Positions 1-8,781 of a stretch of DNA of 64,000 nt are shown here, piece by piece. This DNA is from an uncultured Bacteroidales bacterium (GTDB lineage: Bacteria; Bacteroidota; Bacteroidia; Bacteroidales; FEN-979), in the NCBI GenBank assembly GCA_903926565.1, contig CAIYJU010000011.1, forward strand, positions 1 to 64,000. The letters are read 5' to 3'. The translations under genes and the position numbers were made by a program. Below the pieces are notes generated by a model. That model was not told the origin of the DNA, did no database searches, and saw only the letters and a program-made list of their open reading frames with translations. The stretch's first letter is position 1. The number at the start of each line of letters is the position of its first letter.

Positions 1-674
1 GTTTTTTTTCCTTTGGTCTGCAAAATATTTTCGGCCGAAAGCCCAACATAATACTTATCAGGTACGCTGTAAAACACACCTAAGCTCATGTCAATTGACA
101 TGTCACTTTTTTTCTCTTTTGGCTGGAGAACAGGATCCTCATCAACAACCGGGTTGTATTTTGATCCGTCGTAGCTGATATTAGACAACGTTCCCTGCAA
201 TCCGAATGACAGGTCGCCCGACCACATCTCCATCCTGTAGGCATATCCAAGTTTTACAATGATATTTTTAAAGGCGCCGATCTGATCCTGTGATATGGAT
301 AAACCAACTCCACCATGAAGCATTTTGATCGGAGAATCAGCAGTAAGTAAAAAAGTCTGTGGCTTGGAATTGGTTATTATGGTATCATCTTTCCATCCCA
401 TCCATTGCTGACGAACCAGGCCTGTAATGTTAATTCCTCCGCTTCCGCCGGCATAAGCAGGATTTGTCGCCATGTTTGTGAACATATAGTGTGTAATGAG
501 CGAAGACTGCTGCCCGAAAGACACACCGGCGTGTAGCGCAAAAACAATGATAAGATATAAAAACCTTATTATATAGTTATGGAAAAACGTACGATTATAC
601 AACTTAAGCAAAGGGTTGTCAGGTTCATTTAAAAATCGGGATAAAAGTACAGTTTTTTTTGATACGCCCGCCAT
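1..674 (-). CDS. PorP/SprF-family T9SS outer membrane protein, C-terminus cut by window edge
   Basis: This frame is absent from the ORF track but reads open from an ATG at 674 to base 1 (about 224 codons). The N-terminus (MAGVSKKTVLL...) is followed by a hydrophobic stretch RFLYLIIVFALHAGVSFGQ, a likely signal peptide with an unusually long leader. The mature start has the family signature: SLITHYMFTNMATNPAYAGG (NPAYAG) and LVRQQWMGWKD. Further on come a membrane-strand-like GLSISQDQIGAF and DKYYVGLSAENIL. PorP/SprF proteins are outer-membrane barrels linked to type IX secretion and gliding; many paralogues exist per genome and often accompany a large adhesin, so this one may serve one cargo protein rather than the core machine. 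It is divergent from the YitT gene. The missing end lies outside the window. Confidence 0.88.
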   Translation of the reverse strand, partial: MAGVSKKTVLLSRFLNEPDNPLLKLYNRTFFHNYIIRFLYLIIVFALHAGVSFGQQSSLITHYMFTNMATNPAYAGGSGGINITGLVRQQWMGWKDDTIITNSKPQTFLLTADSPIKMLHGGVGLSISQDQIGAFKNIIVKLGYAYRMEMWSGDLSFGLQGTLSNISYDGSKYNPVVDEDPVLQPKEKKSDMSIDMSLGVFYSVPDKYYVGLSAENILQTKGKK

Positions 675-807
675 AACGATGCCAATTTAAACTCTGTCAA
701 ATCTGGGGAACACCGTAAAAGGCGCACCCGGGTTGTTATACCAATAAAAATTTGAAATGTTTCAACTATTAACGCACTTTACCGGCCTGCATTGTGTTCC
801 AATCAAA

Positions 808-815
808 TATCTTTG
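808..815 (+). promoter_or_regulatory. Bacteroidota -7 box for yitT-like gene
   Basis: TATCTTTG matches the Bacteroidota sigma-A -7 consensus TAnnTTTG and sits 34 bases before the ATG at 850. It also argues that the gene starts at 850 and not at the upstream ATG at 757, which lies before this box. No clear -33 TTTG is visible. Confidence 0.5.
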
Positions 816-849
816 CACTCTGTCTTCTCTAACCCTTAAAAAAAACGCT

Positions 850-1746
850 ATGCCTTCATTTCTGATCAGGGAAAAGCCCTTCTCCCGCAAATGGATTTTT
901 TCATATTTACTCATAATAATTGGAGCATTCATTCTTGCAACCAGCTTTGTTCTGTTCATCACGCCATATAAAATTGTCCCGGGCGGAGTGTATGGAATTT
1001 CGATTGTTTTGCATTACCTGTTCGGGACACCGGTGGGGCTGGTCGCATTGTGTTTCGACATTCCGCTGACGCTGCTTGGAATTAAATTCCTGGGTCCTAA
1101 ATTCGGGATGAAAACAGTTGTCGGGTTTTCGCTTACCGCGGTATTTACCGATACGCTGACATTATTCTGGGGATTTGAACCACTGGTGAAAGGCGACGCC
1201 CTGCTCTCGTCAATTTTTGGCGGTGTTCTCGCGGGCCTTGGCCTCGGTTTGATCTTCAAGGCCAAAGCCACCTCCGGCGGAAGTGATATTATCGCAATGA
1301 TAATTGCCAAGTATTCCAGGCTTCCCCTTGGCATACTTATGATCTATGTTGATTCGGCAATCGTTCTGATTGGCCTGGCGGTATTCCGGGACTGGAAAAT
1401 CCCGCTCTACTCATGGATTGTCATTTTTATCACCGGGAAAGTGATCGATGTCGTTCTTGAGGGAGTGAGTTACGACAAAAGTGTTTTCATCATTTCAGAT
1501 AAATATGAGGAGATCAGGGATAAGATCATCAACAACCTTGACCGTGGTGGCACCTATCTCGATGTGAAAGGCATGTATAATAATGCCGACCGGCGTATGA
1601 TCCATACTGTGGTAAGCCGGAGAGAATTGGGCATGCTTGAGGAGTATATTCATGACATCGATCCGAAGGCATTCCTTACCGTGACAGATGCCACGGAAAT
1701 ACTCGGTGAGGGGTTCAAATCATTGAAAGAGAAGATTGACAAGTAA
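850..1746 (+). CDS. YitT family integral membrane protein
   Basis: A 298-residue protein when started at the ATG at 850; the ORF track's earlier ATG (757) lies upstream of the likely promoter and adds a non-conserved leader. The first two thirds hold about five or six hydrophobic helices, with glycine-rich segments such as GVLAGLGLGLIFKAKATSGGSD. The C-terminal third is soluble and matches the DUF2179 domain that follows the YitT membrane domain (SVFIISDKYEEIRDKI, RGGTYLDVKGMY, DATEILGEGF). YitT proteins are widespread inner-membrane proteins with no settled substrate. The gene converges with rseP with only 3 bases between the stops. Confidence 0.9.
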   Translation: MPSFLIREKPFSRKWIFSYLLIIIGAFILATSFVLFITPYKIVPGGVYGISIVLHYLFGTPVGLVALCFDIPLTLLGIKFLGPKFGMKTVVGFSLTAVFTDTLTLFWGFEPLVKGDALLSSIFGGVLAGLGLGLIFKAKATSGGSDIIAMIIAKYSRLPLGILMIYVDSAIVLIGLAVFRDWKIPLYSWIVIFITGKVIDVVLEGVSYDKSVFIISDKYEEIRDKIINNLDRGGTYLDVKGMYNNADRRMIHTVVSRRELGMLEEYIHDIDPKAFLTVTDATEILGEGFKSLKEKIDK

Positions 1747-1749
1747 TGA

Positions 1750-3072
1750 TCAACGCCGGAACAACTTCAGAATATCCTGCCCGTTGGCAAAAATCAGGAG
1801 ACCGAAAAGTATGACCATCCCAACGATCTGGGAATATTCCATGAACTTGTCACTGGGTTTGCGCCGGAAAATAATTTCGTACAGCAGGAACATCACGTGT
1901 CCGCCATCGAGTGCCGGAATTGGCAGGACATTCAATATAGCCAGCATGATCGACAGAAAAGCAGTGAGTGACCAGAAAGCACCCCAATCCCAGGTAGATG
2001 GAAAAATGTTTCCAATGGTAATAAATCCGCCAACCGATTCATACGCTTTTTCCTGTGAGAACAAGAGTTTGATAGATTTGATATAATTTCCTGCCTGGTC
2101 AAATGTTTTTACCACTCCGGCCGGGATGGCTGTAATGATACTATAACTCTTTTCCTTGAAAGTGAAATAGTTAGCCGGCCCTTTGGGGAACACTCCAATC
2201 AGGCCTGCGGCAGGAACATTAACCGCCAACCGAACTGTATCTTTACCACGGAGGACCATAACATTCACGGTTTCGTTCTTGTGCTGCTGCACAGTGGCCC
2301 TGAACTGGTCGAAATAGACTAATAGTGAGTCGTTCAATCCAATTATTTTATCATTGATTTTCATCCCTGCTGCTTCAGCCGGTGAGCCAACAGTAAACTT
2401 TCCGGCCTCAAACGGGAATCTCACAGCGATAAAATCGGGCGATTTCTGTTTGATGAGATGGCTGATAAAACCGGCAGGAACAGGCACATCAATCTTTTGG
2501 CTGTCACGAAGCACCTGCACAGACTTAGCCTCTTCAAGAATAATCGTTTTCGGAATGGATGCAAAATCATCTACCTCCTTGTTGTCAACCGAAAGAATGA
2601 AATCACCATTCCGGAGCCCCATTTCAGTCCCCAGAGAATCCACCGAAATTCCATATTTCACTTCGGAAGCAGGAAGATATTGCTCGCCCCAGGCTGCCAG
2701 CATGATGATATAAATTGCAATTGCAAGGAGGATGTTCACCGTCACACCACCCAGCATAACAATCAAACGCTGCCATGCCGGTTTTGAGCGGAGTTCCCAT
2801 GGTTGTGGTGGCAGCTTCATCTGCTCCCTGTCCATCGACTCATCAATCATTCCGGAAATTTTAACATATCCTCCGAGCGGGAGCCAGCCTACGCCATATT
2901 CTGTTTCACCTTTCTTTATTTTAAAAAGAGAAAACCAGGGATCGAAAAAGAGATAGAATTTTTCAACACGGATTTTAAAAACCCGGGCGGCAATAAAGTG
3001 ACCAAACTCGTGAAATATTACAAGAATAGACAAACTGAGTAATAACTGGATAATTTTTATGGCGATTTCCAT
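1750..3072 (-). CDS. rseP: RseP-like site-2 intramembrane metalloprotease
   Basis: The 440-residue protein has the zinc motif HEFGH at residues 21-25 in the first membrane helix, followed by WLPLGGYVKISG, the membrane-associated loop typical of RseP. Two PDZ-like segments occupy the periplasmic middle, one with GSPAEAAGMKINDKIIGLND. The late motif NVLPIPALDGGHVMF supplies the third zinc ligand (Asp in LDG). The family cleaves membrane-anchored anti-sigma factors and remnant signal peptides inside the inner membrane. It lies last in a minus-strand run M23 peptidase-dxr-rseP; dxr and rseP are neighbours in many bacteria. Whether it processes the anti-sigma-like proteins found at 26-30 kb is only a possibility. 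Confidence 0.96.
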   Translation of the reverse strand: MEIAIKIIQLLLSLSILVIFHEFGHFIAARVFKIRVEKFYLFFDPWFSLFKIKKGETEYGVGWLPLGGYVKISGMIDESMDREQMKLPPQPWELRSKPAWQRLIVMLGGVTVNILLAIAIYIIMLAAWGEQYLPASEVKYGISVDSLGTEMGLRNGDFILSVDNKEVDDFASIPKTIILEEAKSVQVLRDSQKIDVPVPAGFISHLIKQKSPDFIAVRFPFEAGKFTVGSPAEAAGMKINDKIIGLNDSLLVYFDQFRATVQQHKNETVNVMVLRGKDTVRLAVNVPAAGLIGVFPKGPANYFTFKEKSYSIITAIPAGVVKTFDQAGNYIKSIKLLFSQEKAYESVGGFITIGNIFPSTWDWGAFWSLTAFLSIMLAILNVLPIPALDGGHVMFLLYEIIFRRKPSDKFMEYSQIVGMVILFGLLIFANGQDILKLFRR

Positions 3073-3092
3073 GCGTTGTTCCTGGTTAAATA

Positions 3093-4259
3093 TTAGTACT
3101 TTTTAAGATGGTTGATAAATTCGTTTGCCAGTTCCATTGTTTCATGATGAGAGCCGACATAGTCGTCATAAACTGGATTTTTAATAAAAGAGGCGGTTTT
3201 CAGGCAATGTTCAATCACTTCAGGTATCGCAAGAAAACCAATACGGTCACTAAGAAAAGCCTTGACGGCGATCTCATTGGCTGCATTCAGAATACAAGGC
3301 ATGTTCCCTCCCAGACGGAGGGCATCATAGGCCAGCGACAAACTTCTGAAAAGTTTCGTATCCGGAGTTTTGAAGGTCATCTGAGGATAGTCGGCAAAGC
3401 TAAACCTGGGAAGGTCAGAGGCTATGCGTGCCGGATAAGACAGCGCATACAATATCGGGAGCTTCATGTCAGGAAGTCCCATCTGAGCTTTCATGGAACC
3501 ATCGATAAATTGCACCATTGAATGGATCACAGACTGCGGATGGATGATCACGTCAATTTGTTCCGGCTGAAGGTTGAAAAGCCAGCGGGCTTCAATCACT
3601 TCCAGGCCCTTGTTCATCAATGAAGCCGAATCGATGGTGATCTTGTCGCCCATTTTCCAGTTGGGATGCTTCAGCGCTGCTTCCTTTGTAATTCCGGCCA
3701 ACTCGTTTTCAGTCTTTCCAAAGAAAGGGCCACCAGAGGCGGTCAGGTAAATTTTCTCCACATATGCCGGCTGCTCTCCGGCAAGGCACTGAAAAATCGC
3801 AGAGTGTTCCGAATCGACCGGGAGAATCATCACATTTTTCCGGCGGGCTTCTGCCATCACAAGGTTCCCGGCAATGACCAGCGTTTCCTTGTTTGCCAGT
3901 GCAATATGTTTTCCTGCATTAATTGCATTGAGGGTGGGTTTCAGTCCGGCATAACCAACCAATGCGGTAAGCACAAGGTCAATCTCATCCATTTCAACTA
4001 TCTGTGCAATGGAATTCTCTCCCGTAAAGACCTTTATCGGGTAATTTTTTAATGCTTCAGCAACTTTTGAATAACAATGCTCACTCCCGATCACAACTGC
4101 GTTGGGAATAAATTCAAGTGCCTGGCTGATCAGCAGGTCACAATTTCCCTGTGCAGTTAAAACCTCAATTCCGAATTGCTCCGGATGGCTTCGCACAACA
4201 TCGAGTGCCTGGGTCCCGATGCTTCCTGTTGATCCGAGTATGGCGAGTTTCTTCTTCAA
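3093..4259 (-). CDS. dxr: 1-deoxy-D-xylulose 5-phosphate reductoisomerase
   Basis: This enzyme makes 2-C-methyl-D-erythritol 4-phosphate from DXP with NADPH, the committed step of the MEP isoprenoid route. The 388 residues match the family length. Visible motifs are the NADPH loop GSTGSIGTQALD at the N-terminus, the metal-binding PVDSEHSAIFQ, the substrate loop ASGGPFFGKT, and HPNWKMGDKITIDSASLMNKGLE. It sits 20 bases upstream of rseP and 15 bases after the M23 peptidase stop on the same strand, so the three are probably co-transcribed. Confidence 0.98.
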   Translation of the reverse strand: MKKKLAILGSTGSIGTQALDVVRSHPEQFGIEVLTAQGNCDLLISQALEFIPNAVVIGSEHCYSKVAEALKNYPIKVFTGENSIAQIVEMDEIDLVLTALVGYAGLKPTLNAINAGKHIALANKETLVIAGNLVMAEARRKNVMILPVDSEHSAIFQCLAGEQPAYVEKIYLTASGGPFFGKTENELAGITKEAALKHPNWKMGDKITIDSASLMNKGLEVIEARWLFNLQPEQIDVIIHPQSVIHSMVQFIDGSMKAQMGLPDMKLPILYALSYPARIASDLPRFSFADYPQMTFKTPDTKLFRSLSLAYDALRLGGNMPCILNAANEIAVKAFLSDRIGFLAIPEVIEHCLKTASFIKNPVYDDYVGSHHETMELANEFINHLKKY

Positions 4260-4274
4260 CTGATCAGCTCATGT

Positions 4275-5165
4275 TTAAAATGTAATATACTCTTTGGGAT
4301 CAACAGCAGACCCGTCACTCCATAATTCGAAATGAAGATGCGGCCCGGTTACGAGTTCACCTGTTTCACCCACAATTGCAATGGGTTCTCCCGCCCTGAC
4401 ATAATCACCCACCTTCTTAAGTATTGCCGAATTGTGCTTATACAACGACACGAGGTTTTGTGAATGCTGAATTCCAATCACATAGCCAGTTTCCAGGGTC
4501 CAATTGTTCAGGATAACCGTGCCATCCAGCACAGCCTTTACCGCTTCATTCTGCTTGGAAACAATATCCACTCCAAAATGTTTTTGAGCAGGATCAAACA
4601 TATTGGTGATGATCCCTTTCAATGGTGTAAAAAAAAGCACACTCCCGATGGAGGATTTTTTCTGGCTGGTGCTTTCAATCGTTTCAATTTTGTACAGATT
4701 GTATTTATTTTGGTTTTCTACTTCAAGACGGAGTAAGGAGTCATCTGCAGATCGTTTCATTTTAATATTCCCATAACGCTTCACAGAGTCCATGGTCAGG
4801 GGTTTGTCTTCCGTCAGATCCTTTCCGTTGATAACATCCCTGATGTTACTGATAAACTGCTCTTTGACAACCAGGTCGCGGGCAATGGAATCTGTTTTCA
4901 GCTGAAGTTTGTACAGTCTCTTGGTCAGGCCGACATTGGTATATCCGGGAATGTATTCGCGCAAAGGCGTAAAAGCGATCAGAAAACTGGTCAGGAAAAT
5001 CAGGACAATGGCAAGTGTCCCAAGGGCAATAAATACATTCATCCTGGAAAGCCTGAAGGTAAACCGTTCCTCCAGGGTATCGTCAGTCATGAAAACAAGG
5101 CGGTATTTATTACGCCATTTTTCAGTCCATTTTCCTTTCTTCCTGTCAATTCTCTCCAAAGCCAT
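4275..5165 (-). CDS. Membrane-anchored M23 (LytM) family metallopeptidase
   Basis: A 296-residue protein with a positively charged cytoplasmic N-terminus, one membrane helix at about residues 45-67 (FIALGTLAIVLIFLTSFLIAF), a helical stalk, and a C-terminal LytM domain. The zinc-peptidase motifs are intact: KHFGVDI (HxxxD) and GPHLHFELW (HxH), with GYVIGIQHSQ between them. Members usually cut peptide cross-links in peptidoglycan or activate amidases. It is the first gene of a minus-strand unit with dxr and rseP and faces away from the porW/sprE-bactofilin genes about 0.3 kb off. M23 peptidases often work with bactofilins in cell shape, so a link to the bactofilin at 8.2 kb is reasonable but not shown. 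Confidence 0.93.
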   Translation of the reverse strand: MALERIDRKKGKWTEKWRNKYRLVFMTDDTLEERFTFRLSRMNVFIALGTLAIVLIFLTSFLIAFTPLREYIPGYTNVGLTKRLYKLQLKTDSIARDLVVKEQFISNIRDVINGKDLTEDKPLTMDSVKRYGNIKMKRSADDSLLRLEVENQNKYNLYKIETIESTSQKKSSIGSVLFFTPLKGIITNMFDPAQKHFGVDIVSKQNEAVKAVLDGTVILNNWTLETGYVIGIQHSQNLVSLYKHNSAILKKVGDYVRAGEPIAIVGETGELVTGPHLHFELWSDGSAVDPKEYITF

Positions 5166-5406
5166 GTTTCACAAACTGATCCTGAAAACGCTGCAAATAT
5201 CGGAAAATTATGCAACAACACAACTCTTATGCCTGATTGCAATTAGCCCGGGCCAGGAAATCATCCGTAAACCCGGATTGAATTCCGGGGCACTGATATC
5301 ATGCTAAGACTGATAAGGGGTGGGTTTCCAATAGTATTTGGTGTGGAGTGAGATGGGACGAAGCATTTTTCAAGGATTACTTTCCTGATAATTCAAAAAT
5401 TTAAAA

Positions 5407-5414
5407 TATTTTTG
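5407..5414 (+). promoter_or_regulatory. Bacteroidota -7 box for sprE/porW-like gene
   Basis: TATTTTTG fits TAnnTTTG, 39 bases before the TTG start at 5454 and 60 before the alternative ATG at 5475. The rest of the 288-base intergenic stretch shows no other clear signal. Confidence 0.4.
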
Positions 5415-5453
5415 TAGAATTATAGTTTATAGTATTCAATTACATCCGGAGTT

Positions 5454-8135
5454 TTGAGATCGACGAAGAAAAACATGCTCGCCGCATTGATTCTGATTTT
5501 ATCAGGATTGTTCATCTTTAGTGCCTGTTCCACCAAAAAAAACACATTTGTCCGCAGGACATATCACAATCTCACCGCGCATTACAACGTATACTGGAAC
5601 GGGATGGATAATCTTCGCCAGGGCCTTAAGGAACAACAGGCCACTTTGAAAGACAACTATGCCCTGGTGCTTCCGGTATTCAATTACGGCGAAAAGTCAG
5701 ATGCAGCAAAAATCTCCCAATACGCTGACATTGCAATCAAAAAAGCCTCAAAGACCATCAATAAACACTCGATGACCTTTAGCAGGAAGGAGTATGTAAG
5801 GTGGATTGACGACAGTTACCTGCTTATCGGCAAGTGCTATTTTTACAAGCAGGATTACACGATGGCAAGACGCACGTTTGAATTTGTGATTAAAACGTAT
5901 AATTACAATGAGATAAAATATGAGGCGATGCTCTGGCAGGCCAATGCCAATATTCAGATAGGCGATTATAACCGAGCCGAGCCGATGCTTGACATGCTGC
6001 AAAGTAAAATTGACAAGGGTGATGCACCTGCAAAACACGAAACCGAACTGAATTTGGTGTATGCCCAGTTTTTTCTGCTTCAGAAAAACTATGAAGGAGC
6101 AGTGCCCTACCTTAACCGGGCACTGGAGCTTAAACCTTCGAAAGCAATGCAAACCCGTGTCAGATTTATTCTTGGCCAGATTCACCAGCTTAACGGGGAG
6201 CTTAACGATGCAGCACAGATGTATGCTTATGCCATTAAACATGCCAAGTCATATGACATGGAGTTCAATGCAAAGATAAACCTGGCACAATGCTATGATT
6301 CAAAAACCGGCAACCGTGAGTTCATCGTCAAGAAATTGATGAAGATGCTGAAGGATGACAAAAACAAAGATTTTCAGGACCAGATCTATTATGCGCTCGC
6401 CCACATATCTATGAAAGATGCTGATTCTGTTGCTGCCATCGAGTTTTATAAAAAATCAGTCAGTACCAGCAAAACAAACAATTATCAGAAGGCAATTTCC
6501 TCCCTTGAACTGGCAGATATTTTCTTCGAAACGCGGGATTACACGACCTCTCAGGCTTATTATGACAGCACCATGCAGTTTTTACCAAAAGACTATCCGG
6601 GCTACAAGGAACTTGCCAAAAGAACCATGACTCTGACAGACCTGGTTAAGAACCTGCAGGTTATCCAGAGGCAGGACAGTTTGCAGAAACTGGCCACCAT
6701 GCCGGAAGATCAGCGGAATAAAATCATCGACCAGATCATTGCCAAACTTGTTGCGGATGAAATGAAAAAACAGATGGAAGAGCAGCTGCTGCGTGAATCG
6801 CAAAGTTTGTACGGAGCACAGGGCGGGATGGGTCAGGACCAACAACCGGGCGGATCGAAAGAAGGGCGATGGTATTTCTACAATCCCACCATCATGTCAA
6901 ATGGTTTTTCAACTTTCATGAGAAAATGGGGCCGCAGGAAGCTTGAAGACAATTGGTTTCTTACCAACAAGGCGACAACCAGCTTTGCCAACGAACCCCA
7001 GGTTACGGATTCTATTCCGGGTGCACCCGGTGACACAACCAAGGGAGGAAAAAAAGGGCTTGCAAAATCAAAGAACCCCAAAGAACGTGCTTACTACATT
7101 CCTGACATACCTTTTACCAAGGAAAAAGTTCAGGTTTCAAACGATATGATTATTGAAGCCTATTACCAGGCAGGGTTTATCTATGTTGAAGGACTCGGTG
7201 ATTATGGCAATGCAACTGAAACGTTCGAAAAATTGCAGGATCGGTTTCCTGGCAATAAGTACAAGATACAAACGGCTTATGAGCTTTGCCAGCTCTATGC
7301 GCATCTTCAAAATCAGCCCAAAAGCGATCAGTATAAAAACCAGATACTTACTTTATACCCTGAGAGCGATTATGCCAAACTGCTTGTGAACCCAAATTAC
7401 TACAAAGAGATCAATGCCAGGCAATCGGATGCATCAAAACTATATAATGACACATACAAGGCATATCTGAATCAACAGTATTACATGGTCATTAACAATG
7501 CTGACATTGCCAGGGGCAAATACAAATCAGACTCTGTACTTATGCCCAAATTCGATTACATGCGTGCAATGGCATTGGGCAAAATTGAAGTTGTTGATTC
7601 ACTGGTCTCTGCAATGAACAAAGTAATTCGCGATTATCCATACAGCAAGGTTAAACCAATGGCCGAAAGTGTACTGGCATTCCTTGGAACACAGAAAGAT
7701 TCAAAAGGACAGCCAATTGCAACAGACTCAGTGACAGTTGCTGACAACACCTCCAAACTGTATACTTTTGATCCCAATGCTGTTCATTTCTATGTTTTGG
7801 TCGTTCGTGATGACATGGTGGATGTGGATGCCCTGAAGGTTAAAATTTCAGACTATAATGCAAAATTCCATGATCTTGAGAATTTGATGGTTAACAGCCT
7901 GATACTCGAAAATGGACGGCAGATGATCACTGTCAATAATTTTGACAACAGTGAAACGGCGATGAATTATTTCCTGGGCATCCTCAACAGTAAATATATT
8001 TTCACCAAACTGGAAAACGCCGGCGAATACTTTAATTTTGTCATTTCTGTTGAAAATTATCCTGTTTTATATAAGAATAAAGACATTCCACAGTATCTTC
8101 GTTTTTTTGAAAAGTATTATCCTGTCCTTAACTAA
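5454..8135 (+). CDS. sprE: T9SS/gliding TPR lipoprotein PorW/SprE-like
   Basis: An 893-residue lipoprotein: signal peptide with lipobox FSAC (Cys25) followed by STKKNTFVRRTYHNLTAHYN, which is the conserved opening of SprE/PorW proteins. The body is mostly tetratricopeptide-like helices (LLIGKCYFYKQDYTMARRTF; MLWQANANIQIGDYNRAEPM; PYLNRALELKPSKAMQTR) with a low-complexity middle (about residues 445-540). PorW/SprE links the T9SS motor to the outer-membrane translocon. The ORF starts at TTG; an ATG lies seven codons later, but that start would leave a signal peptide with no positive charge, so TTG is favoured. It is followed closely by a bactofilin and AtpZ, a gene order common in Bacteroidota. 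Confidence 0.88.
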   Translation: MRSTKKNMLAALILILSGLFIFSACSTKKNTFVRRTYHNLTAHYNVYWNGMDNLRQGLKEQQATLKDNYALVLPVFNYGEKSDAAKISQYADIAIKKASKTINKHSMTFSRKEYVRWIDDSYLLIGKCYFYKQDYTMARRTFEFVIKTYNYNEIKYEAMLWQANANIQIGDYNRAEPMLDMLQSKIDKGDAPAKHETELNLVYAQFFLLQKNYEGAVPYLNRALELKPSKAMQTRVRFILGQIHQLNGELNDAAQMYAYAIKHAKSYDMEFNAKINLAQCYDSKTGNREFIVKKLMKMLKDDKNKDFQDQIYYALAHISMKDADSVAAIEFYKKSVSTSKTNNYQKAISSLELADIFFETRDYTTSQAYYDSTMQFLPKDYPGYKELAKRTMTLTDLVKNLQVIQRQDSLQKLATMPEDQRNKIIDQIIAKLVADEMKKQMEEQLLRESQSLYGAQGGMGQDQQPGGSKEGRWYFYNPTIMSNGFSTFMRKWGRRKLEDNWFLTNKATTSFANEPQVTDSIPGAPGDTTKGGKKGLAKSKNPKERAYYIPDIPFTKEKVQVSNDMIIEAYYQAGFIYVEGLGDYGNATETFEKLQDRFPGNKYKIQTAYELCQLYAHLQNQPKSDQYKNQILTLYPESDYAKLLVNPNYYKEINARQSDASKLYNDTYKAYLNQQYYMVINNADIARGKYKSDSVLMPKFDYMRAMALGKIEVVDSLVSAMNKVIRDYPYSKVKPMAESVLAFLGTQKDSKGQPIATDSVTVADNTSKLYTFDPNAVHFYVLVVRDDMVDVDALKVKISDYNAKFHDLENLMVNSLILENGRQMITVNNFDNSETAMNYFLGILNSKYIFTKLENAGEYFNFVISVENYPVLYKNKDIPQYLRFFEKYYPVLN

Positions 8136-8159
8136 ATATCCGTGTTTAAATCAGTATTT

Positions 8160-8564
8160 ATGTCCAAAAACAGAGAACCTGAAATGCCCACCATCAACAT
8201 ACTTGGTCCGGGCGCAGTTGTTAAGGGTGAAATTCAAGTCAATGGCGATTTCAGGATTGATGGCACACTGAAAGGCACGATCCAGTGTAAAGGAAAAATA
8301 GTGGTTGGCCCCACCGGTAAAATTGATGGCGAAATACAATGCCAGAATGCCGATTTTTCCGGTGAAGTAACGGCGAATGTAAAAGTTACCGACCTTCTTA
8401 CATTAAAGGAGACTGCCCGTTTCAGCGGGGATATCATCACCGGAAAACTGGCGATCGAACCCGGAGCAAAATTCTCCGGGTCCTGCACCATGGAGCAAGC
8501 CGGCTCAAAAGACATTAAGTTTCCTCCGATAGCAAATGAAAACCGACCCACGGAAAAACCTTAA
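8160..8564 (+). CDS. Bactofilin (polymer-forming cytoskeletal protein)
   Basis: The 134-residue protein started at ATG 8160 is a right-handed beta-helix bactofilin: repeated short strands such as GAVVKGEIQVNGDFRIDGTLKGTI, CKGKIVVGPTGKIDGEI and ARFSGDIITGKLAIEPGAKFSG, with short disordered ends. The ORF track's GTG start at 8142 is possible but adds six non-conserved residues. Bactofilins polymerise without nucleotide and position peptidoglycan enzymes or other machinery. It is 24 bases after sprE and overlaps the start of atpZ by 29 bases in another frame, so the three genes are probably translated from one message. Confidence 0.95.
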   Translation: MSKNREPEMPTINILGPGAVVKGEIQVNGDFRIDGTLKGTIQCKGKIVVGPTGKIDGEIQCQNADFSGEVTANVKVTDLLTLKETARFSGDIITGKLAIEPGAKFSGSCTMEQAGSKDIKFPPIANENRPTEKP

Positions 8565-8745
8565 TGATTACGCCCGCTATTCCGGTATGGCTATTCAAAT
8601 GCTGGCAATCATTCTTCTCGGAGTTTTTGCCGGTTACCTGCTTGACAAATGGCTGTATACCAAACCTGTTATGGTTGTAATCCTTTCACTGGCATCTGTT
8701 GGCATCTCTATTTATTCCATCACGAAGGACCTGTTGCGCAAGTGA
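8536..8745 (+). CDS. atpZ: AtpZ/AtpI-family small membrane protein
   Basis: A 69-residue protein with two hydrophobic helices (GMAIQMLAIILLGVFAGYLLDKWL and VMVVILSLASVGISIYSI) separated by a short charged loop. The LLDKW segment and the size are typical of AtpZ, a small partner of F-type ATP synthase encoded at the head of atp operons. Here the expected atpB, atpE and atpF do not follow; only one further membrane protein separates it from pterin genes. The start codon lies inside the bactofilin gene. Confidence 0.85.
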   Translation: MKTDPRKNLNDYARYSGMAIQMLAIILLGVFAGYLLDKWLYTKPVMVVILSLASVGISIYSITKDLLRK

Positions 8746-8769
8746 CAATGCACCAACTTCAATATTGAT

Positions 8770-8777
8770 TACTTTTG
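8770..8777 (+). promoter_or_regulatory. Bacteroidota -7 box immediately before the 134-aa membrane protein
   Basis: TACTTTTG matches TAnnTTTG exactly and ends only 4 bases before the ATG at 8782. Transcripts from this box would begin at or next to the start codon, so they would be nearly leaderless. Confidence 0.4.
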
Positions 8778-8781
8778 CACC

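Noticed and set aside
757-849. Upstream extension of the YitT gene
   Set aside because: A TAnnTTTG box lies inside it and the residues do not resemble the family N-terminus.
3108-4052. Plus-strand ORFs opposite dxr
   Set aside because: They are antisense to a well-conserved enzyme gene and match no family.
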